A DNA stretch of 64,000 nt from Elephas maximus indicus (GCF_024166365.1 NC_064826.1:58297001-58361000), one strand, 5' to 3'. Shown: positions 47,201 to 60,603, counted from the stretch's first letter. The notes: a model not told the origin generated them from the sequence alone. Program-made: numbers and translations.

Positions 47201-48119
47201 CTGCTGACCTCAGTAGAGGTCACATAGCTATGATGTTATAAAGGAACATGAGATGGAGAAACATTTAGGTTGGGTTAATTTTTTGATAAATGCAGAGATG
47301 ACCTTTTCATGATTCAAAACTGAGAATATGCCCTCTAGGCTCCACCCTAGTTTCCTGGTACTCAATGCTGACATGTTCAGTTTCTGGGAGAGCTATAATT
47401 CAATAATGGGTGGAAGTTACTGTCAGTCCCGTAACGGTAAAGGTAAATTCCTGTTCAGTCAATCTGTGCCTAGTGCCAGTAAAGGAAGATGAGTTGGATT
47501 TTCACAAACTTTTGCTGAAGAGGAGACAAAAAAGAAAATTAGACTGAATGTAGTTTCACCTGTTGTCCTGTTCACCTTCTAATGAAATACGTGAAATGAG
47601 TATAAAGTAGATCATAGGAGGAAAAGCAAAGGACAAGAGTATTAAAATATTAGGGCTTTTTTTTAAATGCACATTTTTGACTCTGTGCTTTTCTTCCTTC
47701 AAATTGCTTTAAAGGTAACTACATAATTTTTGCTATCATATGGGTAGGAAAACAGTATATATACCATTTCTGTTACAGTTGCAGATTATTTGCCAAACAA
47801 TTGCCTTTACTACTATAGATTGCTTTAGATTATGTAAAACTTCATTTTAAAGGATTGAGTAAAATGTTTAAAGAATTAATCCACAAGTGCAAAATTCAAA
47901 AGGTTTGGAAGAGGTACACTGAAAAACTTTTTGCTGAGATGAGTTCCCCTCCCTGGAGGCAGCCATGTTGATAATTTATTGAAGCAACTTTTATAGATAG
48001 GTTATGCATATAAAAGCATATATATTTATTATTTATTATAGAAAATACAAGTGACAGCCTACTGGCCACATTCTTCTACATCTTTCTTTTTACATGGAAC
48101 AATGTAAGTTGTAAATACT
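44225..48119. other. No gene; scattered possible old repeats
   Basis: Upstream intergenic DNA. A stretch near 46,030-46,140 (GGCCAATCAAAGCAC; GTGATTGGCTCAGGGATGG) resembles an old mammalian MER/LTR repeat. A 36-bp tandem duplication is at 46317-46388. Open frames are short and unsupported. Confidence 0.4.
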
Positions 48120-48395
48120 TCACAATACAGCAGTTGAAGCCATCCTGTTTAAAATTACACACATGCCTAGCTTCCTTCATTTGCACCACCTTACTCAGCT
48201 CTACTTAGTCGGCAACACTCATTGCTTCCTAACATATTGCAATTTAATATGTTTATTTTTGTTTGTCTTCCCCCTAGAATGTAAGCTCCATAAGACAAAA
48301 GTTTTTTTTGTGGAATTTACGCCCTGCTATGTCCACTTTAAATGGTGACTGACATATCTGAGGGGCATGATAAATATTTGTTGAAGAATGCAATT
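48120..48395 (+). mobile_element. L2 3' fragment
   Basis: CCCCCTAGAATGTAAGCTCC and GATAAATATTTGTTGAAGAATG are the L2 3' end motifs in sense order. Confidence 0.65.
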
Positions 48396-49228
48396 ATTTG
48401 AAGAAAAAATGGTGCACTTATGATAGAAACTCATAAAAGAGGAATGGAAAAATTCTTGAATCTTTGAAACCATGTGTGTCAACAAGGTATTGGCGAGGTT
48501 AAAATTGTGCTTCACCAGCTAAAGCAGAATGCTCCAACAACTGCTTCTAATTATTGCCAAACATTTTTGTGCTAAAATTGTTCAGAAAAGGCCAATGCCT
48601 CCGGCAACTTTATCTTTTACTGTTCCCAGGATCCTGCCTTTCCTCCCACCCCCTGACTCCTTTTTTCATCTATAACCTTTTCATTTAATTACTTTTCCAA
48701 TTTCACATCTCCTATGTGTGCAATAGCATTTTGTGAAAATATGATAGACTTCCTGGGCCTTTTTTCTGAAAGCATCCCTGTAGTGAGACATTGCTTACTA
48801 AGTCCCAGGAGATGGCAATGGTAGACAGGCTGTAGAAGGATGTCCAACATTCAATATATAGAAGGGAGGGTAGACTTTTCTCTCTTCATGTTATGGAACT
48901 GCACAGCAGCCACTGACAGAGTTTTGAGTTCTCAGAACTGGGGCATCTTTTTTGGTTTGTTTGGTTTTTTCTTTGTATAATGATTACACAAAAGAGGGAT
49001 GGGGACATATACTATCAGTTGGCGTGAACAAAAATCCATTTTTATCATTAGAAAAAGGGACTGGGGAAAAACAAATGGCTTACTGTAGGACTTCCCTTTA
49101 GATGTCTGATTTGACTGGGCTGGTGGCTGTTTGGGAATTTTCTTAACTTGTTATTTCTTAGCATTTTGTAAAGCATTGATTACGTGATAGATTTTAAACA
49201 CAAGAAAGGCCACTCGTGAAAATTTACA
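48396..49228. other. No gene or confident repeat
   Basis: Nothing recognised between the L2 fragment and the DNA transposon. Confidence 0.35.
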
Positions 49229-49603
49229 CAGGCATCCCTGGATTACAAACAAGTTCCATTCCTAAATCTGTCTTTAAGTTAATTTGTATGTAAGTTGGAA
49301 CAGCTAGGTACGGTTCACATCTAACATGAGTTAGTAAAATGTTTGTCTTAGCATATAGTATATAATGTACCTTTCTATGCATAAAAAACATTAAAGAAAC
49401 ATGTCTGGATACATTAAGACATTTTTAACATAATAATACAGTAATAATAATTATTATCTTGACATAGATTGCAAAGTAGTGCCCTTTTGTTATTATGAAC
49501 CATTGTATGTATCTCCAATTTTTAATATAATAGGCTTTACTGGGGTTGGTTCATAACTATGGGTTGTACGTAAGTCAGACATTTGTAATCCGAGGATTGC
49601 TTG
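49229..49603. mobile_element. Probable pogo/Tigger-type MITE
   Basis: A 375-bp element with ends CAGGCATCCCTGGATTACAAAC and, reversed, CAAGCAATCCTCGGATTACAAA. The right side is bordered by TA; the left border reads CA, explained by one mutation. Inner arms share GTAAGTTGGAAC/GTACGTAAGTCAGAC-like sequence. No transposase is present. Confidence 0.55.
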
Positions 49604-50466
49604 TATAATTTTTTATGTTACTCAAATGTAAATTAATTAAAAGCCTAGATCAGACTATTTTTAGCATTGAACTTAAATCTAGAGCTATTCATAACTTCAT
49701 GCCTATTTCCCAAGCAGAGCCCTCATAAACAAGAGAAATACTTCAATTGAACACTAGAAATTTAAATAGAGAAAAAAAAAGTTTATCAAATCTTATTAAG
49801 ATCCACTGACCACAAATAAAAACATTGTTTTTTGTGTGTGTGAAAGTGAATCTCTGTCAGCCCTAGTACCCCTTCCTCTTCTTCAAAGAGTAAAGCCTCA
49901 TTTATCCTGAGAGAAGGGAGCCAAGGTAAACGACACCTGAGAAACCCAAACTGATTCTGTCTACCTCATGGACTTAAATCATAGGTGGGCCCTTAAGATC
50001 TTCACTCAGGGACATTTGAGTTAATTCTAAGAACTCAACATCTGTGGTAAAGGAGGAGGGAGACAGGAAAACCCTAAAAAGGAGACTCAGGACACTATAT
50101 GAAATTCTCTGGGATGATTTATTGTAGGATCAAAATAATCAGGAAACTTCAAGGGAATTATCATATGTGTAATAATATAATTAATCTTTATATTGTACGT
50201 TTTATATGACCAGAAAGAACAAAATGTTCAATGTACTCCAATAATGCAAGGAATGGTATAAACACAATTTTAATGACATTCCTATCCAAGATAATTGTAG
50301 TAAAAATTTTAAAGTCACTTTTTGATACTAATCTTTTCATCCATCCTTCTTTCCTTAGTTCCCACTCATGCGGTCTCAACAGCCAGCTTTTACTAACAAC
50401 TAACATCCCCCTTTTACTACCAACTGCTCCACTTTTATTTTAAACATCTGATTTTCTGGCCATTAC
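49604..50466. other. No gene or confident repeat
   Basis: Nothing recognised upstream of the RTE insertion. Confidence 0.35.
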
Positions 50467-50476
50467 CTTTTGTCCA

Positions 50477-53400
50477 CCCCACGCGTCTGTAAGTCTTACT
50501 GTGGTGGCTTGTGTGTTGCTGTGATGCCGGAAGCTATGCCACTGGTATTTCAAATAGTAGCAGAGTCACCCATGGTGGACAGGTTTAAGCAAAACTTCCA
50601 CATTCATACAGACTAAGATGAAGAACTTGAAAGTCTACTTCTGAAAAAATTGGCCAGTGAAAACCTTATGAATAGCAGTAGAACATTATCTGGCATAGTG
50701 CTGGAAGATGAGCCCTTTGGTTGGAAGGCACTCAAAATGTAACTGGGTAAGGGCTGACGTATTTGGAGTAGGGGTTTCTGGACCTTCATTTACTGAGGTG
50801 GCACAAGTCAAAATGAGAAGAAACACTTGCAAACATCCATTAATAATCAAAATGTGGAATGTACAAAGTATGAATCTAGGAAAATTGGAAGTCTTCAAAA
50901 ATGAAATGAACTGCATAAAGATTTTTATCCTAGGCATTGGTCAGCTGAAATGGACTGGTAATGACCATTTTGAATTGTACAATCATATGGTCTACTATGC
51001 CAGGAATGACAAATTAATAGGAATGGCATCACGTTCATCATCAAAAAGAACATTTTAAGATCAGTCATGAAGTACAGTGCTGTTAGTGATGGGATAATAT
51101 CCATATGCCTACGAGGAAGACCAGTTAATACAACTATTATGCAACTTTACGCACCAACTGCTAAGGCCAAAGGTGAAGAAATTGAAGATTTTTACCAACT
51201 TCTGCAGTCTGCAATTGATCAAGCATGCACTCAAAATGCACTGATAATTATTGGTGATTGGAATGCAAAATTTGGAAACAAAGAAGAAGGATCAGTAGTT
51301 GGAAAATATGGCTTTGGTAATAGAAACGATACTGGAAATCTTATGATACAATTTTGCAAGACCAACAACTTCTTCATTGCAAATACCTTTTATCAACAAC
51401 ATAAGTGGTGACTATACATGTGGACCTTGCCAGACAGAATACACAGGAATCAAATCGACTACATTTGTGGAAAGAGACGATAGTAAAGCTCAGTATCATC
51501 AGTCAGAACAATGCCAGGGGCTGTCTGTGGAACAAACCATCAATTGCTAATATGCAAATTCAAGTTGAAGCTGAAGAAAATTAAAGCAAGTACGTGATAG
51601 CCAAAACACAACCTTGAGTATATTGCCCCCAAACTTAGAGACCATCTCAAGAATAGATTTGACACATTGAACACTAATGAATGAAGACCAGACAAGCTGT
51701 GGGATGACATCAAAGACAGCATACATGAAGAAAGCAAAAGGTCATTAAAAAAAGATGGGAAAGAAAGAAAAAAACAAAATGGATATCAGAAGAGACCCTG
51801 AAACATTCTCTTGAACTTAGAGTAGCTAAAGTGAACTGAAGAAATGATCAAGTAATAGAACTGAACAGAAGATTTCAAAAGTTACCTCGAGAAGACAAAG
51901 TAAAGTATTATAATGACATGTGCAAAGACCCAGAGTTAGAAAACCAAAAGGCAAGAACACATTCAGCATTTCTCAAGCTGAAAGGACTGAAAAAAAAAAT
52001 TCAAGCCTCAAGTTGCAATATTGAAGAGTTCTACTGGGAAATTATTTAACAATGCAGGAAATATCAACAGAAGATGGAAGGAATGTGGAGTCACTGCACC
52101 AAAAAGAATTGATTGACATTCAGCCATTTCAGAAGGTAGCATATGATCAAGAACCCATGGTACTGAAGGAGGAAGTCCAAGCTGCATTGAAGGGTATGGT
52201 GAAAAATAAGGCTCCAGTAATTGAAGGAATACCAATTGAGATGTTTCAACAAATGGATACAGCACTGGAGGTGATGACTCGTCTATGTCAAGACAGCTGC
52301 TTGGCAAACCAACTGGAAAAGATCCATATTTGTGCCCATTCCAAAAAAAGGTGATCCAACAGAATGCAGAAATTATTGAACAATATTAATATCCCATGCA
52401 GAGTAAAATTTTGCTAAAGATCATTCAGAAGCCATCACAGTAGTACATCAACAGAGAATTGCCAGAAGTTCAAGCCGATTCAGAAGAGGACATAGAATGA
52501 GGGATATTATTTTTGATGTCCGATGGACCTTGGCTGAAAGCAGAGAATACCAGAAAGATGTTTATCTGTGTTTTAATAACTATTCAAAAGTGTTTGACTG
52601 TGTGGATCATAACAAATTATGGATAGCATTGCAAAGAATGGGAATTCCAAAACAATTGTGCTCATGAGGAGCCTGTACATAGACCAAAAGGCAATTGAAG
52701 AGCCTGTATATAGACCAAGAGGCAATTGTTCGAACAGAACAAGGGGATGCTGTGTGATTTAAAGTCCGGAAGGTGTGCATCAGGGTTGTACCCTTTCACC
52801 ATATTTATTTAATCTGTACGCTGAGAAAATAATCCAAGAAGCTGTACTATATGAAGAAGAATGGGGCATTAGGATTGGAGGAAGACTCATTAACAACATG
52901 GGGATGCAGATGACACAACCTTGTTGATGAAAGTGAAAAGGACTTGAAGCACTTACTGATGAAGATCAAAGGCCACAGCCTTCAGTATGGATTACACCTC
53001 AACATAAAGAAAACAAAAAATCCTCACAACCAGATCAATAAGCAACATCATGATAAATGGATAAAAGATTGAAGTTGTCAAGGGTTTCATTTTACTTAGA
53101 TCCACAATCAACACCTATGGGAAGCAGCAGTCAAGAAATCAAACAACGTGTTATTGCATTGGGCCAATCTGCTGAAAAAGACTTAAAGTGTTAAAAAGCA
53201 AAGATGTCACTTTGAGGACTAAGGTACCTGGTATTTTCAGTTTCCTCATATCCATGTGAAAGCTGGGCAATGAGTAAAGAAGATCAAAGAAAAACTGACA
53301 CCTTTGAGTTGTGTTGTTGGCAAAGTATATTGAATATACCATGGACTGCCGGAAGAACAAACATTTCTGTCTTGGAAGAAGTACAGCTGAAATGCTCTTT

Positions 53401-53652
53401 AGAACATATTATCCTTGGACATGTTATCAGGAAGAACCAGTCCCTGGAAAAGAACATCCTGCTTGGTAAAGTAGAGGCCAGTGAAAAAGAGGAAGACCCT
53501 CAATGAGATGGATTGGCACAGTGGCTGCAACAATGGGCTCAAGCATAACAATGATTGTGAGGATAGTCCAGGACTGGGCAGTGTTTCATTCTGCTGTACA
53601 TAGGGTCACTGTGAGTCGGAACCGACTCAATGACACCTAACAAGAAACAACA
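50477..53652 (+). mobile_element. RTE LINE, nearly full length, with target duplication
   Basis: The 3.18-kb element has a perfect 10-bp flanking repeat CTTTTGTCCA (50467-50476 and 53653-53662). Order: 5' region, endonuclease from about 50850 (open at 51067-51411 with Ile-Ile-Ile-Gly-Asp-Trp-Asn-Ala-Lys-Phe-Gly), linker, reverse transcriptase from about 52050, and the 3' end GGGTCACTGTGAGTCGGAAC. Frameshifts and stops (for example TAA at 51057) break the single ORF, so it is inactive. It carries a 31-bp internal tandem duplication near 52673-52735. Confidence 0.93.
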
Positions 53653-54179
53653 CTTTTGTCCATTCTGTTCATTTTATTTATCCCAGTCTTGTAAGTTTCC
53701 AACCTCACCAAGGCCTCCAATCCCCTGCCATTATCATTTTTTCCCCATAGTCATAACTTGTTCCTGCTTCCCTCATCTTTTCACTTTTCATCTTACCCAG
53801 TTGGAATTTCATGTATTATGACCATTTTCTTGCAGGTTCTTCTTTATTTCCTTGATCATCTCTTTCTCCATATTCATTGCCTGGCGAAATCTCAACCCAG
53901 GTTACACCCAACTAACTGCCTACCTTGCACCTCCACCCAGGCAGCTAAATGTTGCTAAAAAAAATTAAACAATCGTGCTGGCTAGAATCATTTTAGAACC
54001 GTGTCTGCAAACGTCAAAAGCCATACCACACTGAGGGCCCTTCTAATATACAAACCGAACATATCTAATTTCCCACTCTATGAAATGACTCCTTAAATCT
54101 CTAGTTCTCACCACTCAATGGCATATTTTGATCTCTCATGCTTCATAGAGAAAGTAGATATAATTAGTCAATTGCTATC

Positions 54180-54780
54180 TCATTTTCCCACCATTTTAGT
54201 CCTAGTATACCACCATATCCATATAGACATATTCTGCCATGTGTCTGCCTTTGTCCAAGGCCATTCCCTCTAGATGTGCTCTGGATCCTATCCCATGCTA
54301 CCTTCAGTAAGACTTTACTCCTTCAGTTGTCTTCTTTGCTTATCCGCTGAATCATAACTGACAGCATGCAAACATGACTTAATGCACCAACCCTGAATAT
54401 TTGTTTCTTTTGTAAGACATTTACACTTGCAGTTGCTATTGCTTCTGCTTGGAAAACTCTTTGCTCAATTACTTCATTATTATGGTCTCAATTCAAGTTC
54501 TCTGCTTCTAGTAGCTTTTACTGAACCCCTTAGTTTAAGTAACTCTCCCACCCACCACCTTTCAGGCCATCACTCTATGTCCCATTGCATTTTAATTTCT
54601 TCATGATGCGTATTATCTGAAAGCATCTTATTTTTTATTTACGTGTCTATGTATTTTGCACAGGAGTGTAAACTTCTTGAGGGCAGGGACTGTTCTTAAT
54701 TCCTGTATTCCCAGAGCCAAGAACAGAGCCTGGCACACAGTAGATGCTCAGTGACTACTGACTGACTGACTGACTACTTA
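54180..54780 (+). mobile_element. L2 3' region
   Basis: CTTGAGGGCAGGGACTGTTC, CCAGAGCCAAGAACAGAGCC and TGGCACACAGTAGATGCTCA give a clear L2 3' end. It closes in a short (ACTG)n run at 54752-54776. Confidence 0.8.
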
Positions 54781-54884
54781 AAGGTACTAACTTCAATAAT
54801 TTAGAAGAGGTTGTTCCCCAAAAATGCTGAATAAAAGATGTATTACTGTATTTACTACTGTAGACAAACCTATTCCTGGTAAGC

Positions 54885-55065
54885 TAGTGAATAATAATAA
54901 TAATACCAGTATCACCTGTAATAAAAATGCTTATATAGAACCTTCTATGTGCCAGGCACTGTTCTGAATACTTTACAAATATTAACTCATTTAAAACTCA
55001 CAACAACCCACAGAGATATGTCCCCATTTTACAAATGAGGAAACTGAGGCACAGAGCATACCAGC
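54885..55065 (-). mobile_element. MIR, antisense
   Basis: TATGTGCCAGGCACTGTTCTG, AATATTAACTCATTTAAAAC and TTTTACAAATGAGGAAACTG are the MIR core in reverse. Confidence 0.88.
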
Positions 55066-57111
55066 ACAACTAGGTATTCCCCAAACCCAGTTTTTATCAT
55101 AACTTCAGTGGGAAAAATATTGCCCTCAGGATTCATCTCATGTGTAGGTGGCACTTTCCATAAGAAGTAACTGTTTAGTGTGAAAAAAAAAAAAGTGTTA
55201 GGAAATCTGGTACCTGCCATTGATCATGGATTCACTCTACACCTGGAATTGTGTTAGAAATAGTGGGAGATACCAAAGAACAGTAAAGCAGGGTCCTCCT
55301 ACAAAGAAGTTTATAATTTAGCTGCAGAGATAAGATATTCAAAAAGCTATAGGGGAGCCATAGAACACAGCGTTCTTAGTAAGTCAAAGAAGGACTATAC
55401 ATCTACCAAGAATGAATAATAATAAACAATATTAAATAAAACAAACAAAGGTTGATAAAATATTCACACCTTTGCATTTATACTAGTTTCTAACTTTAGG
55501 TGACAATATGCATTCTGTTTGAAGTAAAAATAAATGAAGTTGGATATGTGGCAAAAGGCCAAACCGCCATACCTTGGCACCTTGATAGCTTCCAAACACT
55601 TCAAGTATGTAAGGGGTGTTGGATCCAAACAAGAATATACCTCAGACAGCCTCTTTTCTCTGAACAATGTGACTGCAAATATCAATTATCTACCCAGTTT
55701 AGATGCCATTTTAAAAAGAATTTGTGCTACGTTAAGAATCTTTTCCCCCAATTATCTTAGGGATATATGAAAGCATAAAAGCATTAGCTTAGAAGAATTG
55801 GATACACACAAATGGATGAACTATACATAACTTCGAACCCACCAAGAGTTAATTTAAGTACAAATACAGACAGGATATCTTCATTCCATCACAGCTCCAG
55901 CATTGGCTGGGTAATACTTAGTCTATTTCATTAAGGAAATGGAAATACCCTCAGGCAGCAGTGACTAAGGGAAGGTCTATCTTTGTCCTGTTTCTAAATC
56001 TTATACTGGCCACGCCCTCCAATACTGGCTTGGGCACTTCTCATTTCTGAGATGATTGCCAGGAGTCCCTGGTTTGTGTCTATAATTACTCAAAGTTAAG
56101 TCCTTCAAGTATCGTAACTTTCTTTCTGTCTGAACCGCACAGACTGCATCAACTCCCTTTCTATACTGTAGCCACATATACACCCTGTGTTTTTTGCACA
56201 GATCTACAAATGCCAGGAATTTATGATGTGTGGGTTTGGGTTTCTTAAAATATACAAGCGCTCTACTAATGCTATCTGCAAAACATAAAACAAAACAATA
56301 CTTTCTGCTTTGTGTTGCATTGGATCATCTTCTACTAAAAAACCTCTGTAGCCAGAGGGTGAGAAGTTTTGGCTTCTTAGGTTTTAGGTGGGAAAAGGAT
56401 AAATTCGGGCTTGCATGATGACTTAAAGACTCTCATTATGACCATTGCTTCCTTTATGATTATTTCCTGTTTAATATATATCATCAAGTGTCTACTTTGG
56501 CTGTAGTAGTTATAGTAGTAACAAAAACCCAATACCAATGACAACCAACCAACTAAGCAAAGAGAGAACTCTACTTCTCTGTTTTTTTCTTTTTAAATAT
56601 TTCTTGTGTTTTGTATATGCATTTATTATATAAAATTCCCATTGTTATAATTTACTAGTATTGAGCAATGTCTAACTTAGAATTTTAATGAAACTAAAAT
56701 TTTTGGTAGCATCTGGGGCGATCTACAAAGATTTTAATTAAAATGTTGCAGAGAGAACATTCTTAGCAGTATGATCTTAGATACTTGATTTGCCCTTCTT
56801 ACATATGGGTTCCCAGGTCAAAGGGGGAAAATCATGCTTTGTCTGGATAACTGAAGAAACTCCAATGCACTCATCCATTCTTTGGGGCAGTTTAGTAGTA
56901 AAGGGAGTTTCTTGGGCATTGCTTCTTAGACGTACCGGAGATCACCACATTCATGACCTTTAACTTTTCACTTGCCAGTTGCAGCCATTGCTCTATTTCT
57001 GTGCTCTCTGAAAAATGAAGTCTTAATAGTTCTAGAATACAAAAGCTTGTGTTTATTAGTAATCAGTCAATGAACATTAATTGTATTTGTAATTTTAATA
57101 AAAGGAACAAG
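55066..57111. other. No gene or confident repeat
   Basis: Unique-looking AT-rich intergenic DNA; nothing recognised. Confidence 0.35.
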
Positions 57112-57580
57112 AAAGTGTTCTTAATCTGAGGCCTGTGAATTCAGATGAGGGAAAAACATTTTTATTTTCATTAAGCTCACAGCACAACTTAGAATTGCTT
57201 TCAGTTATGAATGTAGGTACCAAAACATGGAGTCATAGAGTGCTATATTATGTTAGTATTGCCTGTGACTGTGTCTCAGTAGAAATCACTGATATTTTTG
57301 TATTACCTTACACGACATAATTATCTTGACATGTCATTCATACCATATCAGAATTACAGTAATTAGATCTATACCAAATTTTGTTTAATATATTAATAAA
57401 GAAACTATATATTTAATGTAATTTTTTAATATTATGATGATTGTATTTCAATATTGGTTGCTATGATAAGCCTATCTATTTTATTTTCTGCATTTAAAAA
57501 TATTATTCTAAGAAGAGTCGGCAGGCTTCACCGGACTGCCAAAGGTGTCTGTGGTGCAGAAAAGGTTAAGAACTCCTGCA
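57112..57580. mobile_element. Old DNA transposon with terminal inverted repeats
   Basis: The left end AGTGTTCTTAATCTGAG and right end AAAAGGTTAAGAACTCCTGC are inverted copies (CAGGNGTTCTTAACCT type). Inner sequence (TTATGAATGTAGGTACCAAA; GTAGAAATCACTGATATTTTTG; GCTTCACCGGACTGCCAAAG) is familiar from a widespread mammalian hAT-like repeat whose name I cannot fix. Confidence 0.65.
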
Positions 57581-57623
57581 CCAGCCCTTAGAAATAAAGA
57601 TAACTAGTTCTAAAGGTAGCTGG

Positions 57624-57772
57624 AGCCCTGGTGGTACAGTGGTAAGAGCTTGGTTGCTAACCAGAAAGTCAGCAGTCCAAATCCACCAGCTGCTCGTTGG
57701 AAACCCTATGGGGAAATTCTACTCTGTACTATAGGGTCGCTATTAGTCTGAATCGACTCGACAGCAATAGGA
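57624..57772 (+). mobile_element. AfroSINE
   Basis: Head GGAGCCCTGGTGGTACAGTG, B-box CAGTCCAAATCC, tail GAATCGACTCGACAGCAATAGG. Confidence 0.9.
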
Positions 57773-59075
57773 GGAAGGTGTCTGAGACCTTACCATTTGC
57801 TGCTTCGGAAAACTGCATTTTTTAGCACATTTCCTTTCAAGGGCATAGTATGAAAGACAAGAAGAACTGGTAACATTCTAATTTTCCAAACCTGTCCAAG
57901 CCCTTGTTTCCCTAATTAATTTGTATTTTATTTACATTTTATGTAACAGTTCTGTTTCCTATCACACCGAGCAAGCTTTATTACGTTTTCCACTGAAGGA
58001 TGCAGTAGATTGTAGTATCTGATCACTTGTTGCTCTGAATTTTTATTTTGAAAGTGTGAAAACCTTTACTGTCTTGGTCATATGCTGACCTACCTTATTG
58101 ATTTGTCACTGGACATGAGAAGCATGCTACCCTCAGAATGTTAGTGCTGGAAAGTACAAACTCATTTTATAGGAAAACGGTGACATTAGAGGAAGGTAAC
58201 GTGGAAAGAGTATCATGGAATTTCCTTTATGAGTACTTGCATACTCTGTTTACTTTCCTTTGCCTTCAAAATGGGAAATTATTATGCTGGTGGTATGACT
58301 TTCTGAGTGAATGGGTGTGGGTGAATTAACTAGGATGGCATAATTGCATTCTTCTCTGATGTTCAAGGCGAGCAGCGCTTGTTGTTGGATTTCTTTAGGG
58401 CTAATGGCAATAGAATGCTCTCTTTTCTGAACAAATTTAAAAAATCAGTAATAAAGATATCTATGTATATTTTCACACATACGTATTTGACCAACAGATT
58501 CATGGATTTATTCAGCAAATGTTTAAGTGCTGATTATCTGCTAGGCCTGTGTTATGGACTGTGATTCCTTGTGTTAATGTGATCATTCCTTTCTGTTGAC
58601 CTTTTTTGTGACTTTACAAAGAGGTTGGAAGACACTATGCTCTCTTAACTATTTTCTTTTCCAAATCAGATTTTTCTTCTCAGGATCATCTTCCACTTGT
58701 GCTTTTTGTTTCCTTGTTTCTACCCATTTTACCTTCTTTTATGCATCTCCAATCTCTGGGTTCACTGGCCCTTTCTTCCCTGCTTACAATCAGGTCTTCA
58801 ACATAAAAAAGAAAAAGAAAAATGGGAAGAGAAGAAAAAGAAAAGGCTCATCATTAGACCTCTCTTTGACTCCAAACTTCTTGAAAGAGTTTCACTTATT
58901 CCAAGAAATTTTATAATCTGATACTTTCTCCCATCAAGCAACTGGAAGTGCTCAGTGACCTCAGGACTGAATTTTGAAGGCTATTATTAAATTCTCAATT
59001 CTCCTGACCTCACTAAGATGCTTTCAACTGTTGACCATCCCATCCTTGAAACTCTCTTCTTCCTTAGTGTCTTCA
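57773..59075. other. No gene; A/G-rich run at about 58,804-58,848
   Basis: A purine-rich run (AAAAAAGAAAAAGAAAAATG type) is the only notable feature. Nothing else is recognised. Confidence 0.35.
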
Positions 59076-59079
59076 TTAT

Positions 59080-59662
59080 CTAGTGCTGCTGTAACAGAAA
59101 TACCACAAGTGGATGGCTTTAACAAAAGGAAATCAATTCTCTCACAGTTTAGGAAGCTAGAAGTTGGAATTCAGGGTACCAGCTCCAGGGGAAGCCTTTC
59201 TCTCTCTGTTGGCTCTAGGGGAAGGTCTTTGTTATCAATCTTCCCCTGGGTTTAGGAGTTTCTTTGCACGGACCCCAGATCTAAAGAATGCACTCTCCTC
59301 CCAGCTCTTCTTTCTTAATGATAGGAGGTCCCTCCCCCTGTGCTTGCTTCTGTCTGATTTTATCTCTTACAAGGCAGTGAAAGGCAGTGACTCAAGATAT
59401 ACCCTGCCTTAACCCTGCCTCATTAACATAACAAGCATAATCTAATCCTCATTAACATGACCTAATCCTGCCTCATTAACTTAACGGACACCTCAATACC
59501 AAATGGGACCATAACCACAGGCATAGAGGCTTAGAATTTATAATACATCACAGAATGGAGGATAATCAGATCACAAATGGAGGACAACTGCACAATACTG
59601 GAAATCATGGCCTAGCCAAGTTGACACATATTTTCGGGGGACACAATTCAATCCATGACAGT
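59080..59662 (-). mobile_element. LTR-like (MaLR/ERVL type) element, antisense
   Basis: It begins TGCTGCTGTAACAGAAATACC and ends GGGGGACACAATTCAATCCATGACAG, the reverse of common mammalian LTR borders. The middle has short repeats of CCTGCCTCATTAAC and is unlike the usual consensus. The family is uncertain. Confidence 0.6.
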
Positions 59663-60519
59663 GAGCATTACTGACATTATGCTATTCTGACTTCCCTCTG
59701 CTTTTACTGTGGGTTTTTAGTTGCCTTCACCTCATCTGTTCATTCCTGGATGTGGACCCTTCACCAAGGCTTTTCTCCGGTCCTTCTTTCCCTCTGTTTG
59801 TAAAACCCTGCCAACTGTCAGCCTTGTTGAAAAGCTCCCATATCTGTAGATGCAGTCTTGTCTTTCCTCCTGGACTGGTAGACATTTCAGCTAATGCCAG
59901 GCAGATACCTCATGGATACATGATCCAGCTCCTTGTATGAGTGCTCCTGATACAAGAGTTTAGTTACTGGTCTTATCTTTCTTTTAAGTCACCCAGGCCC
60001 CAGGTTTAGGGCAGTTATCTTGGACTACTCCTTTTACCCCACCCTTCCATATGGCCAATTGGTTGCTAATTGTCATCCGGTCTTTCTTCTCAGTATTATT
60101 TTTTCTTTCTATTTGTACAGACTTTTCTTTGTTTCTAGATCATCCTTTATCTGACTGACTCCTCTTATCTATCTCTCCACCCCACTCCCAAACCCATTCT
60201 ATCCTGCACACCTGGTTCATTTCCCCAAAACACTATTAAGAGTGGTCTGGGAAAAAATTAATTCTACCAAATCTATTGTTCCTCTACTAAGCATATGCAC
60301 ACAAATTGAAAACCAGGCCATGAATCTACACCCATCTCTAGGGTGGCACAGAGTGGGAGTATTGAGAGGTTACAGTCATAGGTGACAACTATAGAAAACA
60401 TCCTTCATTCTCTCCTTCCTTTCTTTCTTCTTCTTTTGTCCACTGTATTCTAGTGGATGGGATACTATTAGCTGGCCTTACACAGATTCTGCAATATTGG
60501 TAGTTAAGACCCTGATCTT
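59663..60519. other. No gene; possible L2 remnants
   Basis: C/T-rich stretches resemble the L2 3' half in sense orientation but are too degraded to place. Confidence 0.3.
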
Positions 60520-60603
60520 TCAGGGGCCTCTGGGTGGGTTCAAATTGCCAATCTTTTGGCTAATTGTCAGTGCTTAACCATTTGTACTACCCAGGGACTC
60601 CTT
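60520..60603 (-). mobile_element. AfroSINE, head part only
   Basis: GGGTTCAAATTGCCAATCTTTTGG, then GCTTAACCATTTGTACTACCC, in antisense order. Confidence 0.7.
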
